Counted from the stretch's first letter, positions 10,611 through 20,713 are shown. The stretch is 61,708 nt of DNA from an uncultured Lentisphaerota bacterium (GCA_903896595.1 CAITYL010000060.1:1-61708); one strand, 5' to 3'. Numbers and translations: made by a program. Notes: a model not told the origin generated them from the sequence alone.

Positions 10611-10735
10611 ATTTTATTTTAACTTATTATAAGTTTGTAAATTGTTTTTTGTTAATTGCCAATACTCAGACTGCTTACGTCACAAAATATACAAACATTT
10701 TAAAAGTTTGCAAATTTGGCGGGATTTTTGTCACG
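10611..10735 (-). promoter_or_regulatory. AT-rich leader of the GntR-LacI regulator with repeated half-sites
   Basis: This stretch is much richer in A/T than its surroundings. AAGTTTGTAAATT (about 10630) and AAGTTTGCAAATTT (about 10706) are near-identical direct repeats, and CAAACATTTTAAAAGTTTG is an imperfect palindrome overlapping the second. The string GCAAACTTTTAAA (reverse strand here) also occurs at 25384-25396 ahead of the corrinoid gene. Operator function is inferred. Confidence 0.4.
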
Positions 10736-10744
10736 GGGGGTGTG

Positions 10745-10868
10745 GCTGAACGGGAGGGACTCCCGGGACCGGAGCGACCGGAGGAGGTTTGCCACTCTCC
10801 GGTCTCGCGAGTCGCTCAACTCCCTCGCGTCCTCACCCGGTGCCGGCCATGGGGCGTAATTCACCCGT
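10745..10868. repeat. Family D dispersed repeat, copy 3
   Basis: Carries GGGACTCCCGGGACCGGAGC, TCTCCGGTCTCGCGAGTCGC and the distal GGCGTAATTCACCC also seen at the end of copy 1. Nothing coding is seen in it. Confidence 0.8.
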
Positions 10869-10939
10869 CACTCTAGGACCTCGGAGTGAAGCCCGAGCCA
10901 TACGCCATTTGCGAATCGTAGGTGCCCCCAATCGCTCAG

Positions 10940-11022
10940 TTGTTTTATCCGCGTTAATCCGCGTCATCAGCGGTCAAAAAACGAATTTAACTGCGGATGG
11001 CGCGGATGTGCGCGGATAAAAC
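10940..11022. repeat. CCGCG-type palindromic repeat
   Basis: TTTTATCCGCGTTAATCCGC on the left pairs imperfectly with GCGGATGTGCGCGGATAAAA on the right around an AT-rich loop. It is followed at about 11030-11097 by a second imperfect inverted pair (GTTCACCGC ... CGCGGTTAAT). Together with D3 these fill 10736-11115; no gene is seen. Confidence 0.75.
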
Positions 11023-11115
11023 CAAGGAGAGTTCACCGCAAAAAAAATGCGCCTGCCGGTTTTTCTTTCGCGCTCCCTGCGTTCTTTCGCGGTTAATCAA
11101 ATGGGGGTGAATCAT

Positions 11116-12192
11116 TCAGACGATGACGCCGTTGCTGTCCGCCCGGGACGGGCGGCTCCCGGTGCCGGGAACCGCGGCGGTTGAGCCCCGGCTGACCAGG
11201 GTGGGCGGCAGCATGATCGTCTGCGGTGTGAGGTCGCCGCCGAGCAGGCGCAGGAGCTGCTGCACCGCCAGATGGCCAAGCTCGGGCCGCCGCTTGTCCA
11301 CGGTGGTCAACGCCGGCTGGCTGGTCGCCGACCACTCCGCATTGTCAAACCCGACCACCGAAACCGCCTCCGGCACCTTGACGCCCGCCGCCGCCAGTTC
11401 GCGCATGACGTTGACGGCCAGATGGTCGTTGGCGCAAAACAGCGCCGTGGCCGGGCCGGCGGCGGCCAGAAAGGCCCGGGCGGCCTGGACGCCGCCGGCG
11501 ACATCAAAGGCGTCATCCACAAACAACGGCAAGCCGCCGTCCCGCCGCGCCAGGCGGCGGACGGCGTCCCGAAAGCCGTTCAGGCGCCGCTCCAGGAGCG
11601 GATCGGCATGGTGGTGGTTGACCAGGGCGAAATGGCGGTGCCCCAATCCCCACAGATGCTCGGCCGCCAACCGCCCGCCGCCGAAGTCGTCGGTCACCAC
11701 GCTGGTGAACCCGGGGAGATCGCCCTCCAGCAGCACGAGTTTGGGGCAGCGTGCCGCCAGCAGGCGGGCATAGCCCTCGTCGGCGTGGTACACATAAATC
11801 AGGCCGTCCACATACCCCTTGGTGACCATGGACGGCAGTTCGCGGCGCTGCAGCTGTTCGGGCGTCACCGCGCCGAGCAAAATCTGCAAGTCGTTGTTGA
11901 TCAGCTCGATTTGCATGGCACTGACAAATTGCTGAAAAAAGCCCACCGGCTGCGGCACATTCCCTTCCCCATGCATGTAACGGTTGAGCAGCAACAGCCC
12001 GGCAATGCCGGTCTTGCGCAGCCGCAGGGCGTTGGCGAACGGATTGGGGGTGTAGTTCAGTTCCTGGGCGATCGCCCTCACCCGCGCACAGGTGTCCGCC
12101 GCATGCCCGGGCTTGCCGCTGAGAATCCGCGACACGCTGTAGCGGGACACCCCGGCGCGGGCGGCGATTTCCGTGATGGTGGCGCGTTCCAT
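11116..12192 (-). CDS. LacI-family transcriptional regulator
   Basis: 358 aa. The N-terminal HTH reads ITEIAARAGVSRYSVSRILS, followed by a typical LacI hinge (CARVRAIAQELNYTPNPFA) and a sugar-sensing domain ending VSVVGFDNAEWS, ALTTVDKRR and TLVSRGST. LacI proteins usually stop soon after that last motif. Here the final 17 or so codons (PGTGSRPSRADSNGVIV) read through a family C palindrome, so the tail is repeat-encoded. AAGG five bases before the ATG supports the start. The gene lies 175 bp beyond the MFS paralog stop on the same strand and probably controls locus 2. Confidence 0.9.
   Translation of the reverse strand: MERATITEIAARAGVSRYSVSRILSGKPGHAADTCARVRAIAQELNYTPNPFANALRLRKTGIAGLLLLNRYMHGEGNVPQPVGFFQQFVSAMQIELINNDLQILLGAVTPEQLQRRELPSMVTKGYVDGLIYVYHADEGYARLLAARCPKLVLLEGDLPGFTSVVTDDFGGGRLAAEHLWGLGHRHFALVNHHHADPLLERRLNGFRDAVRRLARRDGGLPLFVDDAFDVAGGVQAARAFLAAAGPATALFCANDHLAVNVMRELAAAGVKVPEAVSVVGFDNAEWSATSQPALTTVDKRRPELGHLAVQQLLRLLGGDLTPQTIMLPPTLVSRGSTAAVPGTGSRPSRADSNGVIV
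11121..11163. repeat. Partial family C palindrome inside the LacI 3' end
   Basis: TGTCCGCCCGGGACGGGCGG followed by CTCCCGG is the core family C palindrome flanked by GACGCCGTT, as in the copies at 124-150 and 47829-47860. It lies inside the LacI reading frame. Confidence 0.75.
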
Positions 12193-12366
12193 GGCAACCT
12201 TGAAAGAACGGAGTGAAACTTTCCTGCTAACCCCGCGGGCGTAACATAAGACCGGAGAGCCTCTTTGTCAGAAGGGAAATCGTCGTCGCGTTCGTGCTCG
12301 TCATCGAATCGTGTACGACGGACGACAACTGAACCGCGCCAGCCGGGAACCGGTAATTGGTTTCGG

Positions 12367-13770
12367 CTATGCCGGGCCGGTGGGCGGCACGTAATGAGCG
12401 GGGCCGCCGTGGCGGCGGTAGAGCACGCAGGCCCGGGCGACGGCGGGGATCATGACCGCCCAGCCGGCGGCGCGCCAGACCAGCAGCCAGCGGTAATCCC
12501 CCAACCAGTCGATCAGCGCGCCCAGCAGGACGCTGAACAGCATGACGGCGAGCATGCCGAGCATGTTCACCGCCGAGCAAAACTGGCCGTAGCGCGCGGC
12601 CGGGAAAAACTGGATGTACATCGGCATCATCGCGGCCTGGACCCAGACCACGCCAACCACCGCCAGAATGCCGCAGGCGATCAGGGAGGAAGCGCCATGA
12701 ATGCTGAAAAAACTGGCGGCGGCGACGGCGCAGGAGAAGACCGCCCCGGCCAGCACCATGCGGGCCGGCCCCAAGCGGTCCACCAGCCACCCCAGCACGA
12801 TGACCAGCGGAATGGAGATCAGGCTGCCCCAGCCGGCGATCTTGCCAATGACGTCCAGGGAGCAGCCCAGAGTGTCACGTCCAAAAAACACCCAATACAG
12901 ATTCGAGATTTGCGCGACCTGAAAGGCAACCACCGCCAAAATGATCCAGCGCCACAGCGGGGCGTTGACACAGCTCTGAAAATAGTCCTGGACCCAGGCC
13001 ATCCAGCCGGGGCCGTGCCCCGCGCGTGGCGGCGGCGGCGGATACTCGCCTTCCCTGACCCGCCAGCAGAACAGCAGGAACGAGGTGGCGTAAACCACCC
13101 CGCCACCCAGGTAAATCCACGGCATGTAACGGTCCGCCAAACCGAAAATGTAGGCGCCCCAGACGAAACTGGCGAACTGGCCGATGATGCGCAGCAGCGC
13201 CAGGAACCGTCCCATCAGCGCGTGCGGCACCAGGTCGGCAAAGATGTACCAGTAGACGCAGTTGACGAACAGGTTGCAGGCCTGGAACAGGACCATGCAG
13301 GTGAACATCACGGTCAGGGTCACGGCGTAGGCGGAGAGCCCCCAGCCGGCCGGCAACTGCCGGTGCAGCCAGGCGCCGATCTGCGGCGAGAAACCGGTGA
13401 GCACCAGAAACAGCGCCACAAACGGGGTCGGCCACAGCAGGAACGGCAGGCGGCGGCCACGCGGGCCGCGATGCCGGTCGCTGGCGGTGCTGATGACCGG
13501 GTTCAGCACCATGTTCATGGCGCTGCTGATCGTCACCGTCAGCCCGATGATGGTGTTGCTGGCGCCGATCTCCTTGAGCGAGAGCGGCAGCAACGACGGC
13601 ATGACCGATTCCATCAGCGTCAGCGTGAAGTCCGCCAGCAGAATCCAGAAAAACAGCCAGACCAACTGCCGGCGGTTGTAGGTGAGCGTGCCGACGCTCC
13701 AGCTTTTCGGACCGGGCGCGGTGGCCGCGGCGGCCGACGACGGAGCAGGCGTAGGGAAGACGGAATTCAT
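12367..13770 (-). CDS. MFS / GPH-like sugar transporter, paralog 2
   Basis: About 467 aa with roughly 12 hydrophobic helices. LPLSLKEIGASNT and STASDRHRGPRGRRLPF match paralog 1 at 2955-4397 closely, as does the central EGEYPPPPPR loop. It probably imports the sugar released by locus 2 enzymes. The frame is open to 13854, but the ATG at 13770 gives an N-terminus aligning with paralog 1; neither start has a strong Shine-Dalgarno. It lies 159 bp after the beta-propeller gene, and the LacI regulator follows it. Substrates may differ between the paralogs. Confidence 0.85.
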   Translation of the reverse strand: MNSVFPTPAPSSAAAATAPGPKSWSVGTLTYNRRQLVWLFFWILLADFTLTLMESVMPSLLPLSLKEIGASNTIIGLTVTISSAMNMVLNPVISTASDRHRGPRGRRLPFLLWPTPFVALFLVLTGFSPQIGAWLHRQLPAGWGLSAYAVTLTVMFTCMVLFQACNLFVNCVYWYIFADLVPHALMGRFLALLRIIGQFASFVWGAYIFGLADRYMPWIYLGGGVVYATSFLLFCWRVREGEYPPPPPRAGHGPGWMAWVQDYFQSCVNAPLWRWIILAVVAFQVAQISNLYWVFFGRDTLGCSLDVIGKIAGWGSLISIPLVIVLGWLVDRLGPARMVLAGAVFSCAVAAASFFSIHGASSLIACGILAVVGVVWVQAAMMPMYIQFFPAARYGQFCSAVNMLGMLAVMLFSVLLGALIDWLGDYRWLLVWRAAGWAVMIPAVARACVLYRRHGGPAHYVPPTGPA

Positions 13771-13929
13771 GGGGTTTCGGAAATGCCCAGAGATGAGGTT
13801 GAGGATGGCAGGTGGCATGCCAAAACCGAAGCGGGGGACACCGACGGAGGCCAAACAACGTGGAATGACACCGCATTTTCTTTCAGAGCCGGGGAATGAA
13901 GCGCCACTCTTGGGCGCGGGAATGACCGG

Positions 13930-16035
13930 TCAAAACGGTCTTGCCCCCTCGGCCGCCACCGCATCACCGCCGGTGGTGACGCGCCGGTAAAAATAAACGG
14001 TGCCAAGGCGGTCCCTGGCGCCGACCGCCAGCGTCTCGCCGTCCGGCGAGAGCGCCAGGCAGCACGGCTCGCTGCTGGAATAGATCCCGTTTGAGGTGGA
14101 AATGAAGGTGCGCCCGGCCTCGCGCAGCCCGTTCCGGTCGTCGTATGAGAATACCGTGCCGAGATCACACGGATCGCCGGCCGCGCCCCAGGCGACGGTG
14201 CGGGCGGCGTTGGTGATCAACTGATGCACCGGACCGTGCGCAGCCACCGCGCCCAGGCCGTACACCGCGCCGGTGGCCGGACTGACCTTGGCCAGCATGG
14301 CGTCCCTGGTGGCGACCAGCCAACTGCCGTCGTGCCACGGCACGGTGGCGGCGGGCTCGGCCAGAAACCGCCGCCCGGAACGCTGCGGCAACCGCGCCTG
14401 GCGCACCACCGCGGGAAGTTCCGGCCCGGCCGCCGTCGCCATTGCCGAACCGAGCCCGGCGATTTTCGCAACGTGCCAGACACCATCCTGCGCCTCCAGC
14501 GTCACTTGATGCCGAAGGTCGGCGGGGCCGCCGCCGCAGGTGGCGATCACCCGCCCGTCAGCCGCCCAATCCAGGGCAAAAATCGCGCCTTCGCCAATGG
14601 GCAGCCGTTCCCACACCCGCACCGCCTGGCATTCCGCCGCCTGGATGGCCGAACTGTTTTCGGCGTAGAACTCGCCCATGCGGCCGTAGAACGCCTCCAG
14701 GTCGTAGTGGGGTTGGGCCGCCGCCTTGAAATCGGGGACCGGACACAGTTGGTCGGCGTCCTTGAACAGCAGGTAGGCATGGGTGTCCTGGCTGCGTTCG
14801 CGCGGCAAGGCGGCATCGCGCACCACGGCATCCAGGTCCAGCCGCACCACCACGGGCATGTCGTGGCTGTGGTTGCTGTCGGCGAGGTGCAGGGAGTTGT
14901 CGGCGGCGCGGGCGATGACCTTGCTGGTGATGGCGGTGACGCGTTCCCGGCTGCCGAGCACGCCCATGGCCGCCGGCGCCCGGCCGCGCAGGACGTCCCA
15001 CCGGTAAAGCTGGATGAGATTGCCAACCCCCCAGGCAAAGGGGAACATGCCGGTGACCCAAAGCACGCCGCCGGCATCGAAGGCCAGGCCTTTGAACACC
15101 ATTGGCGTGGCGGCGCGGTGCGCCTCGGGAATAAAGGTCCCCACGCGTTCAATTTTCTTGGTGGCGGGATCGAGGGCGAACATGAAATCGCTGAAATGGC
15201 AGCCGAACCAGACGCGGCCGTCGGGCCCGGTCTTGGCGTGGGCCAGCAAGCGGTGATGCCGCCACAGGTCGTTGCTTTCGCCGCTGCCGTCAATGCACAC
15301 GCCCAGGTCTTCCAGGGTCAGCGTGTCCACATTGGCGCGGATCAGGTGCCCGGAGCGGCTGGAGGTGTAGACGTGCCCCTGCGGGTCCTTGAACAGGCAG
15401 TAGGAGCCGAACTCGGTGACCTGGCCAAAATCGCGCAGCTCGCGGGTCGTCAAGTCCAGCCGGAACAGATGCCCCTTGAGGAAGGTGGTGAACCAGTAGG
15501 CGTGATGCCGGTCGTCGTAGACCGCGCCGTAAATGCTGTCGCGGCGCACCGGCACGCCCAAGCTGCGGACATCGCCGCTCCTGGGATCAAAGATCAGGAT
15601 GTGCGAGCCCGGCCAGCCCTCCCACTCGTGGTTGTAGCACTGGTCGAACAGCCAGTAGCGATGCACCGGCGACGGCGAGGTGGTGTGCGTGGTCATGATC
15701 AGCCGGCCGTCGCGCAGCGGCTGGATCGAGGTGTGGATCTTGCTCGGCGGGATTTCGCGCCCGCCGACCAGGGTTTCGCGGCCGGCATCGAACAAAAAGC
15801 GCAACTCGCCGCTTTGCGGCTCATATTCGTACAGCTCGACATGGTTGGCGCAGGTGCCCTCATTGCAGAGCGCGGCGTACATCAGGCCATTGCCGCCGTC
15901 GGCGAAATCCCAGATCGCGTTGTGCGTCGAGCGGTTGGGGAAATGACTGGTGCGCAGCGCGCCCTGCGGCACCAGATCGAAAAAGCCGGCCGGCAATTGG
16001 CTGGCGTCGCGGGTGTGAAGATGACCGTAATCCAT
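13930..16035 (-). CDS. Beta-propeller-like protein of unknown function
   Basis: 701 aa from ATG 16035 (MDYGHLHTRDASQ). It shows repeated beta-strand blocks about 45-60 residues apart, such as FDPRSGDVRSLG, YWFTTFLKGHLFRLD, GHVYTSSRSGHLIR and GRVWFGCHFSDFMFALDP, typical of YVTN/NHL/SMP-30-like propellers. No signal peptide is visible, so it is probably cytoplasmic. The open frame continues upstream to 16551, but there it runs antiparallel in phase through the DUF4091-like gene and reads as low-complexity Arg/Gly/Pro; I reject that part. The start lies 26 bp after the stop at 16062. No catalytic motif is recognised. Confidence 0.7.
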   Translation of the reverse strand: MDYGHLHTRDASQLPAGFFDLVPQGALRTSHFPNRSTHNAIWDFADGGNGLMYAALCNEGTCANHVELYEYEPQSGELRFLFDAGRETLVGGREIPPSKIHTSIQPLRDGRLIMTTHTTSPSPVHRYWLFDQCYNHEWEGWPGSHILIFDPRSGDVRSLGVPVRRDSIYGAVYDDRHHAYWFTTFLKGHLFRLDLTTRELRDFGQVTEFGSYCLFKDPQGHVYTSSRSGHLIRANVDTLTLEDLGVCIDGSGESNDLWRHHRLLAHAKTGPDGRVWFGCHFSDFMFALDPATKKIERVGTFIPEAHRAATPMVFKGLAFDAGGVLWVTGMFPFAWGVGNLIQLYRWDVLRGRAPAAMGVLGSRERVTAITSKVIARAADNSLHLADSNHSHDMPVVVRLDLDAVVRDAALPRERSQDTHAYLLFKDADQLCPVPDFKAAAQPHYDLEAFYGRMGEFYAENSSAIQAAECQAVRVWERLPIGEGAIFALDWAADGRVIATCGGGPADLRHQVTLEAQDGVWHVAKIAGLGSAMATAAGPELPAVVRQARLPQRSGRRFLAEPAATVPWHDGSWLVATRDAMLAKVSPATGAVYGLGAVAAHGPVHQLITNAARTVAWGAAGDPCDLGTVFSYDDRNGLREAGRTFISTSNGIYSSSEPCCLALSPDGETLAVGARDRLGTVYFYRRVTTGGDAVAAEGARPF

Positions 16036-16061
16036 GAGGGAACCGTGTTTCCGTTGATCGG

Positions 16062-18464
16062 TTACAGGGGTGAGAGCAAAACGGCCTGGCGCATGGCGCC
16101 CAGGAACGGGGCGCGGCGGTCGCCATAGCCTTTGGCGTCCGGCGCCTCCCAGGGGAACCCGGAAAGCCGCAGGTCGTCCTTGACCTGCCGCGCGGTGATG
16201 GCGAGTTCGCGCCGCCCTACCAGCTTGCCGTTGAGGAAAAGCTGCATGGCCGCGCCGTCGTACTCCGCCCGCACCTGGTACCAGGCGCCGGGGGCGAGGA
16301 ACCACGGGCGGCTCGCCAGGATCACCTGGCCATTGTTGAAAACCCCAAACTCCACGGCCCGGTCCGCCGCGAGGCGGACAAACCAATTTTCGCCCTGGCC
16401 GCCAAAATAGGCGCCTTCCGGCAACACGTTGTCCACCTTGATTTCCACCTGGTACGCGAAGTTCGCGAGGTTGAGCACGCCGCTGATTTTTTCGCTGCGC
16501 AGCGAGGCGGTTTCGCCATTGGCAAAGCTGGCGGTGGCCGGGGCCTGCCACACCGCCTTTGGCGGCGCGGGTGGCGCCACCGGCGGCGGCGAGCCCTGCA
16601 ACTTGAGGATGGCGTCGGCCAGGGCGCGCCGGTGCTGATCAAAAGTGGTGGACGGATGGGTGTGCAGGTAACGCTCCCGGGCCGCACGCTCGACCGGGAT
16701 GTCGGCCAACACGGCGGCGAGCACGGCCCGCGCCGCCTGGGCCCCGGCGCGGTTGCCGCCGGCTTCGGCTTGTTCGGCCAGCCGTTGCAGGGTGGTGTAA
16801 TAGCGCGCATCGTCAATGCCCTCGCGCACCCCTTCCCACGACATCGTCGGCACCGGCCCATCCGCCGCCGGATAGACGTAACGGTTGCCGTCCTGCCCCG
16901 CGAAGTTGAAGAACCAGGTGTAGACCCACTGGAACACGCCGCGCAACTCGCTCTTTTGCGCGGAAAGCCCCCAGTAGTAGCGGTCCGTATAGGCCACCCG
17001 CCCGCCACCGCCCTGGTTATACGCCCATTGCTCGATGCCGAACTCGCGACAGAGCTTGGCCCGTTCCGCGCCATAGGAGTTGTAGCAGAGCACATTCAGT
17101 TCTTTGGCGAACTTGCGGTCTTCACCGACCCAGGGGCCGCAATCGAGGAACAGTTTGATGTCGGGAATCTGCTTGCGCAACAGTTTCTGGTAATAGTCGG
17201 CAAAAATCATTTGTTCGGGATAAAAACCGGGCTCGTCGACCACTGAAAAATAAGGATCGGGCAATCCTTTGGCAGCGGCCATCGTACGGACTTGGCGCGC
17301 CAGATCCAAGGCAATCGCATCAAATTCCGGGGTGTACGGTTGGATGCTGAATTTTTGCTTCATGATGGTTTGCAACCCATCAAATGAGCCGTAAACCCAA
17401 GGCTTGGTAAAACCGGCTTTTTTATAGCCGTCGAGAATTTCACTCAGGGAATGGTGGAAATAACGCGGCGTTCCACCCCAGCTTGGGTCTGCGGGACGCG
17501 TGGCAAAGTCAATCTTGATCTTGCCCTCGACCTTGGTGATATTGGCCAACGGCCAGGTCCACATGCTGTTGAGGCCGTGCTCGCGCATGTCGGTGAAGTA
17601 CTTGTCGAGATTTTCCGGGTACATATTGTTATCGCCGTTGAGCAGGAAGCAATTACCGAACAGCCGGTCGGGCTCTTGCAGGGTGATCGGCAATACCTCC
17701 AGCTCCACCGCCAACTGGCGCCCGGCCGACGCGCCCGCAGCCAGCAGCTCCGCCCGCCCCCGGTAGAGACCGGCGGGCGTGCCCGTGGGCACATAGGCGG
17801 TGAGCCAATACTGGCGCGTCGTCCCCTTTTTCAGGTCAGCCGGAACGGAGTGCTCCAGCACGGACGGGTAATCCAGCGACACCTGCTTGCGCGGCTCTGG
17901 CCAGGGGATCATGCGGACTTCGCGCAGGTCGAGATTGGCAACCGCGAGTTCGTGCCCGGCGGCATCGCGCAACGGCGACAACCGCACCTGCAACATCGGC
18001 AGCTCGGCCAACGCATGAACCGCAAAGGTCAGCGGCTCATACTCGCCCGGCGCGGCAAAGGCGCGCACGGTCTCGATGCGGTTGTCGGGCAGGCTCCACG
18101 GAAAGACAAAGTCCGCCCACGGCCGGGCGAACAGCACCAGGCCGCTCTGTTTTTCCATGGCATTGGGGGTGATGCGCCATTCTTCCTTGGCCAGGGTCGG
18201 CCAACTTTCCAGGTCCCAATTGTCCAGCAATGGCCACTCGTCCAGATGGCGCAGCGCGCAACCGCGGTCGCGGCCCAGCTGGGCGAGCCCCGCGTAAATC
18301 TCCGGGGCGACGCGAGCGCCCTGCACGGCAAAGCCTGGCGGCACCCCCGGGCGCGGCGGGGCGCCGCCGACGTCCGCCGCCATCGTGCTCACGACACTGC
18401 CGGCGGCGAGCCCGAGGCGCATGCCCAGCCACCACCCCGTTGTTGCCCAACTGCGCGTTGTCAT
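16062..18464 (-). CDS. Secreted DUF4091/GH123-like protein with C-terminal LamG-like domain
   Basis: About 800 aa. A signal peptide (WWLGMRLGLAAGSVVSTMAA) leads to a beta-sandwich region (PGEYEPLTFAVHAL, LPITL) and a TIM-barrel-like middle typical of DUF4091, a group related to GH123 (NMYPENLDKYFTDMREHG, FSVVDEPGFYPEQM with the acidic DEPG turn, DGPVPTMSWEGVREGIDDAR). Residues about 640-800 look like a concanavalin/LamG fold (WYQVRAEYDGAAMQLFLNGK). It probably acts on a glycan outside the cytoplasm. Three ATGs stand in a row at 18462-18470; GAGGAG spacing favours the second or third, and I used the third. Catalytic residues are only inferred. Confidence 0.75.
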   Translation of the reverse strand: MTTRSWATTGWWLGMRLGLAAGSVVSTMAADVGGAPPRPGVPPGFAVQGARVAPEIYAGLAQLGRDRGCALRHLDEWPLLDNWDLESWPTLAKEEWRITPNAMEKQSGLVLFARPWADFVFPWSLPDNRIETVRAFAAPGEYEPLTFAVHALAELPMLQVRLSPLRDAAGHELAVANLDLREVRMIPWPEPRKQVSLDYPSVLEHSVPADLKKGTTRQYWLTAYVPTGTPAGLYRGRAELLAAGASAGRQLAVELEVLPITLQEPDRLFGNCFLLNGDNNMYPENLDKYFTDMREHGLNSMWTWPLANITKVEGKIKIDFATRPADPSWGGTPRYFHHSLSEILDGYKKAGFTKPWVYGSFDGLQTIMKQKFSIQPYTPEFDAIALDLARQVRTMAAAKGLPDPYFSVVDEPGFYPEQMIFADYYQKLLRKQIPDIKLFLDCGPWVGEDRKFAKELNVLCYNSYGAERAKLCREFGIEQWAYNQGGGGRVAYTDRYYWGLSAQKSELRGVFQWVYTWFFNFAGQDGNRYVYPAADGPVPTMSWEGVREGIDDARYYTTLQRLAEQAEAGGNRAGAQAARAVLAAVLADIPVERAARERYLHTHPSTTFDQHRRALADAILKLQGSPPPVAPPAPPKAVWQAPATASFANGETASLRSEKISGVLNLANFAYQVEIKVDNVLPEGAYFGGQGENWFVRLAADRAVEFGVFNNGQVILASRPWFLAPGAWYQVRAEYDGAAMQLFLNGKLVGRRELAITARQVKDDLRLSGFPWEAPDAKGYGDRRAPFLGAMRQAVLLSPL

Positions 18465-18599
18465 CATCATGAAACTCCTCGCCCGGGCGGCTTGACGCCC
18501 TGGCGGTTTTGCGGAAGACCAGCACGAAACAGCATCCCGACTGTTTGCCAGTCAGAATTTCAACGCAAGACACGACGTCGCGGGAAAAACCGCCCGGGG

Positions 18600-19265
18600 T
18601 TAGCGCCGACGGCGCAACAGTGCCATCGCGCCCAACCCCAACAACGCCAGTGAGGCCGGCTCGGGGACCGCACCAAACACATCCACTTCGCGATACATGG
18701 TTTCAGCGCCGACACCCGTGTCAAGGAAGGTGAACTGCAGTTTCTGGATCCCCTGCATTTCCGCTCCCGTGAAGGCCACCGACACCTTGACCGAGGTGTT
18801 TTGATTGCTGATGTTGTTGACGTCAGTCATCCAACTCCCTAGGTTCAAGGTGGTGAATGAGGCGCCGCCATCCGTGTTATAGCCGATCGTCCAATTCTGC
18901 TGACTGCGTGTTTGCCCGGAACCGGACGCCGAGTAGAACGCGATGCTGGAGAGGTTGTAGGCCGCGCCAAGTGTATAGGTCAGCGTGCTGTTATTGGCTG
19001 GGGTGAGGGTGTACGCCGTGTTGCCACGGTCGCTGGGAACCTCGAAAAAGATGCCGTCGGTCATTTTGACGGCGGAAGAGCCGTACAACGCGCTGCCAGC
19101 CAAGGTGCCGGTCATGCCGTTGATGAGATCGGTGCTGGACACGGTGTACGGATAATAGACGTTGGCGCCACCGTTTTCCACGGTGACCACGGCCGCGTTG
19201 CTGGCCATGGACAACAATACCCCGGCGCAGACGGCGACGATACTCACGGCTTGATTCGTTTTCAT
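18600..19265 (-). CDS. PEP-CTERM sorting-domain protein, locus 2
   Basis: 221 aa. Signal peptide VSIVAVCAGVLLSMASNAA, then a beta-rich domain (LTYTLGAAYNLSSIAFYSAS, WTIGYNTDGG) resembling a galactose-binding-like jelly roll, and the C-terminus GAVPEPASLALLGLGAMALL followed by RRRR, a textbook PEP-CTERM signal. It probably is exported and processed by an exosortase encoded elsewhere. AGGA nine bases before the ATG supports the start. It follows the pseudopilin at 19388 and precedes the DUF4091-like gene, mirroring locus 1 where a PEP-CTERM protein also precedes the large secreted enzyme. Confidence 0.85.
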   Translation of the reverse strand: MKTNQAVSIVAVCAGVLLSMASNAAVVTVENGGANVYYPYTVSSTDLINGMTGTLAGSALYGSSAVKMTDGIFFEVPSDRGNTAYTLTPANNSTLTYTLGAAYNLSSIAFYSASGSGQTRSQQNWTIGYNTDGGASFTTLNLGSWMTDVNNISNQNTSVKVSVAFTGAEMQGIQKLQFTFLDTGVGAETMYREVDVFGAVPEPASLALLGLGAMALLRRRR

Positions 19266-19387
19266 GTGGCTGGTTCCTTGCTTGCAGATGGGTTTGAGAA
19301 CGTAACAACGAACGGAACGGATTGGACTGAACTGGCTGATAACGGAGCGCGTGTATTACCTCCTTTCGACGTTGAATGTTCTTCGCA

Positions 19388-20110
<723 letters not shown>

Positions 20111-20139
20111 CGCGGCACCTGTGGTCTCCCGACGTCCGT

Positions 20140-20595
20140 AGCCTCCGGTGGATCGCGGGTAATAAGCTTACTGTTACCCGTAACATACACGGCTTTTTCC
20201 CGGATGCAAATACTGGCCCGCTGTTTTTGCCAGCCGCCTTTCGAGAGCGCGAAGCGAGCGCGAGGGTTGCGTGAAGGGACGGGTGAAGTGGGATGGCCGC
20301 CGCGTCCTCCGGGTCTTCAAGGTCCTCGGTTGGGGATTGGGACCAAGTTCCTCTCCGTCCTCAGCGGCGACGTGGTTCAGCCAGCTCTGCGGGAGGCGGG
20401 GCGAGGACGTTGAGGACAATGGCGCACCGCGGACTCCCCGGCGTGCCCCGACATGGGCGACACGCCCGTGCCTGCAGGAGCGCGGGAAAAAGCGGCAAAG
20501 GAATTGCCGCACTCCAAAAACGGTGCAACCTCGTCCGCGTTCTGATGGACTTGAGCGACTGGAGAGACCGGCGGGACCGGAGAATGGCGGACTCA
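20140..20595. repeat. Repeat-rich non-coding block
   Basis: No convincing gene is seen between the pseudopilin start and the M28 remnant. The stretch holds GCGGGTAATAAGCTTACTGT followed by TACCCG (short inverted pair, about 20154-20180), palindromic CGCGAAGCGAGCGCGAG, and at 20541-20595 an inverted partial copy of family D (GAGCGACTGGAGAGACCGGC). Short frames here read as Arg/Pro/Ser-rich and are not supported as genes. Confidence 0.55.
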
Positions 20596-20667
20596 TGCGG
20601 ATTCCGCAGGCCGCTCCCGTGCAACCATCCACGACGGGGACGACAGAAGCGGCCAGCGGAATCCGCA
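20596..20667. repeat. Family F 72-bp palindromic repeat, copy 1
   Basis: Begins TGCGGATTCCGCAGGCCGCT and ends GCGGCCAGCGGAATCCGCA, inverted arms of about 19 bp. The centre GTGCAACCATCCACGA reappears in inverted orientation in copy 2 (34896-34967), which is also 72 bp. Confidence 0.8.
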
Positions 20668-20676
20668 AGATAAATT

Positions 20677-20713
20677 ATACATTTTTTGTCTATAATCATA
20701 CATTTTTTGTCTA
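20677..20713. promoter_or_regulatory. Two direct repeats spaced 21 bp, operator-like
   Basis: ATACATTTTTTGTCTA occurs at 20677 and again at 20698, a 21-bp period (two helical turns), in an AT-rich stretch. This is the spacing expected of AraC-type or paired-protomer binding. It lies 200 bp ahead of the M28 remnant. A similar 21-bp pair is at 30109-30143. Confidence 0.4.

Noticed and set aside
12265..13899. 544-codon plus-strand open frame opposite the MFS gene
   Set aside because: It is the antisense shadow of the transporter; composition is Gln/His/Arg/Gly-rich with no domain, as expected in GC-rich DNA.
14224..16128. 634-codon plus-strand frame opposite the beta-propeller gene
   Set aside because: Antisense frame with low-complexity Gly/His/Val content; the minus-strand protein has clear propeller strands.
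16036..16551. N-terminal extension of the beta-propeller frame
   Set aside because: The extra part overlaps the DUF4091-like gene in another frame and is Arg/Gly/Pro low complexity; the ATG at 16035 fits the domain start.
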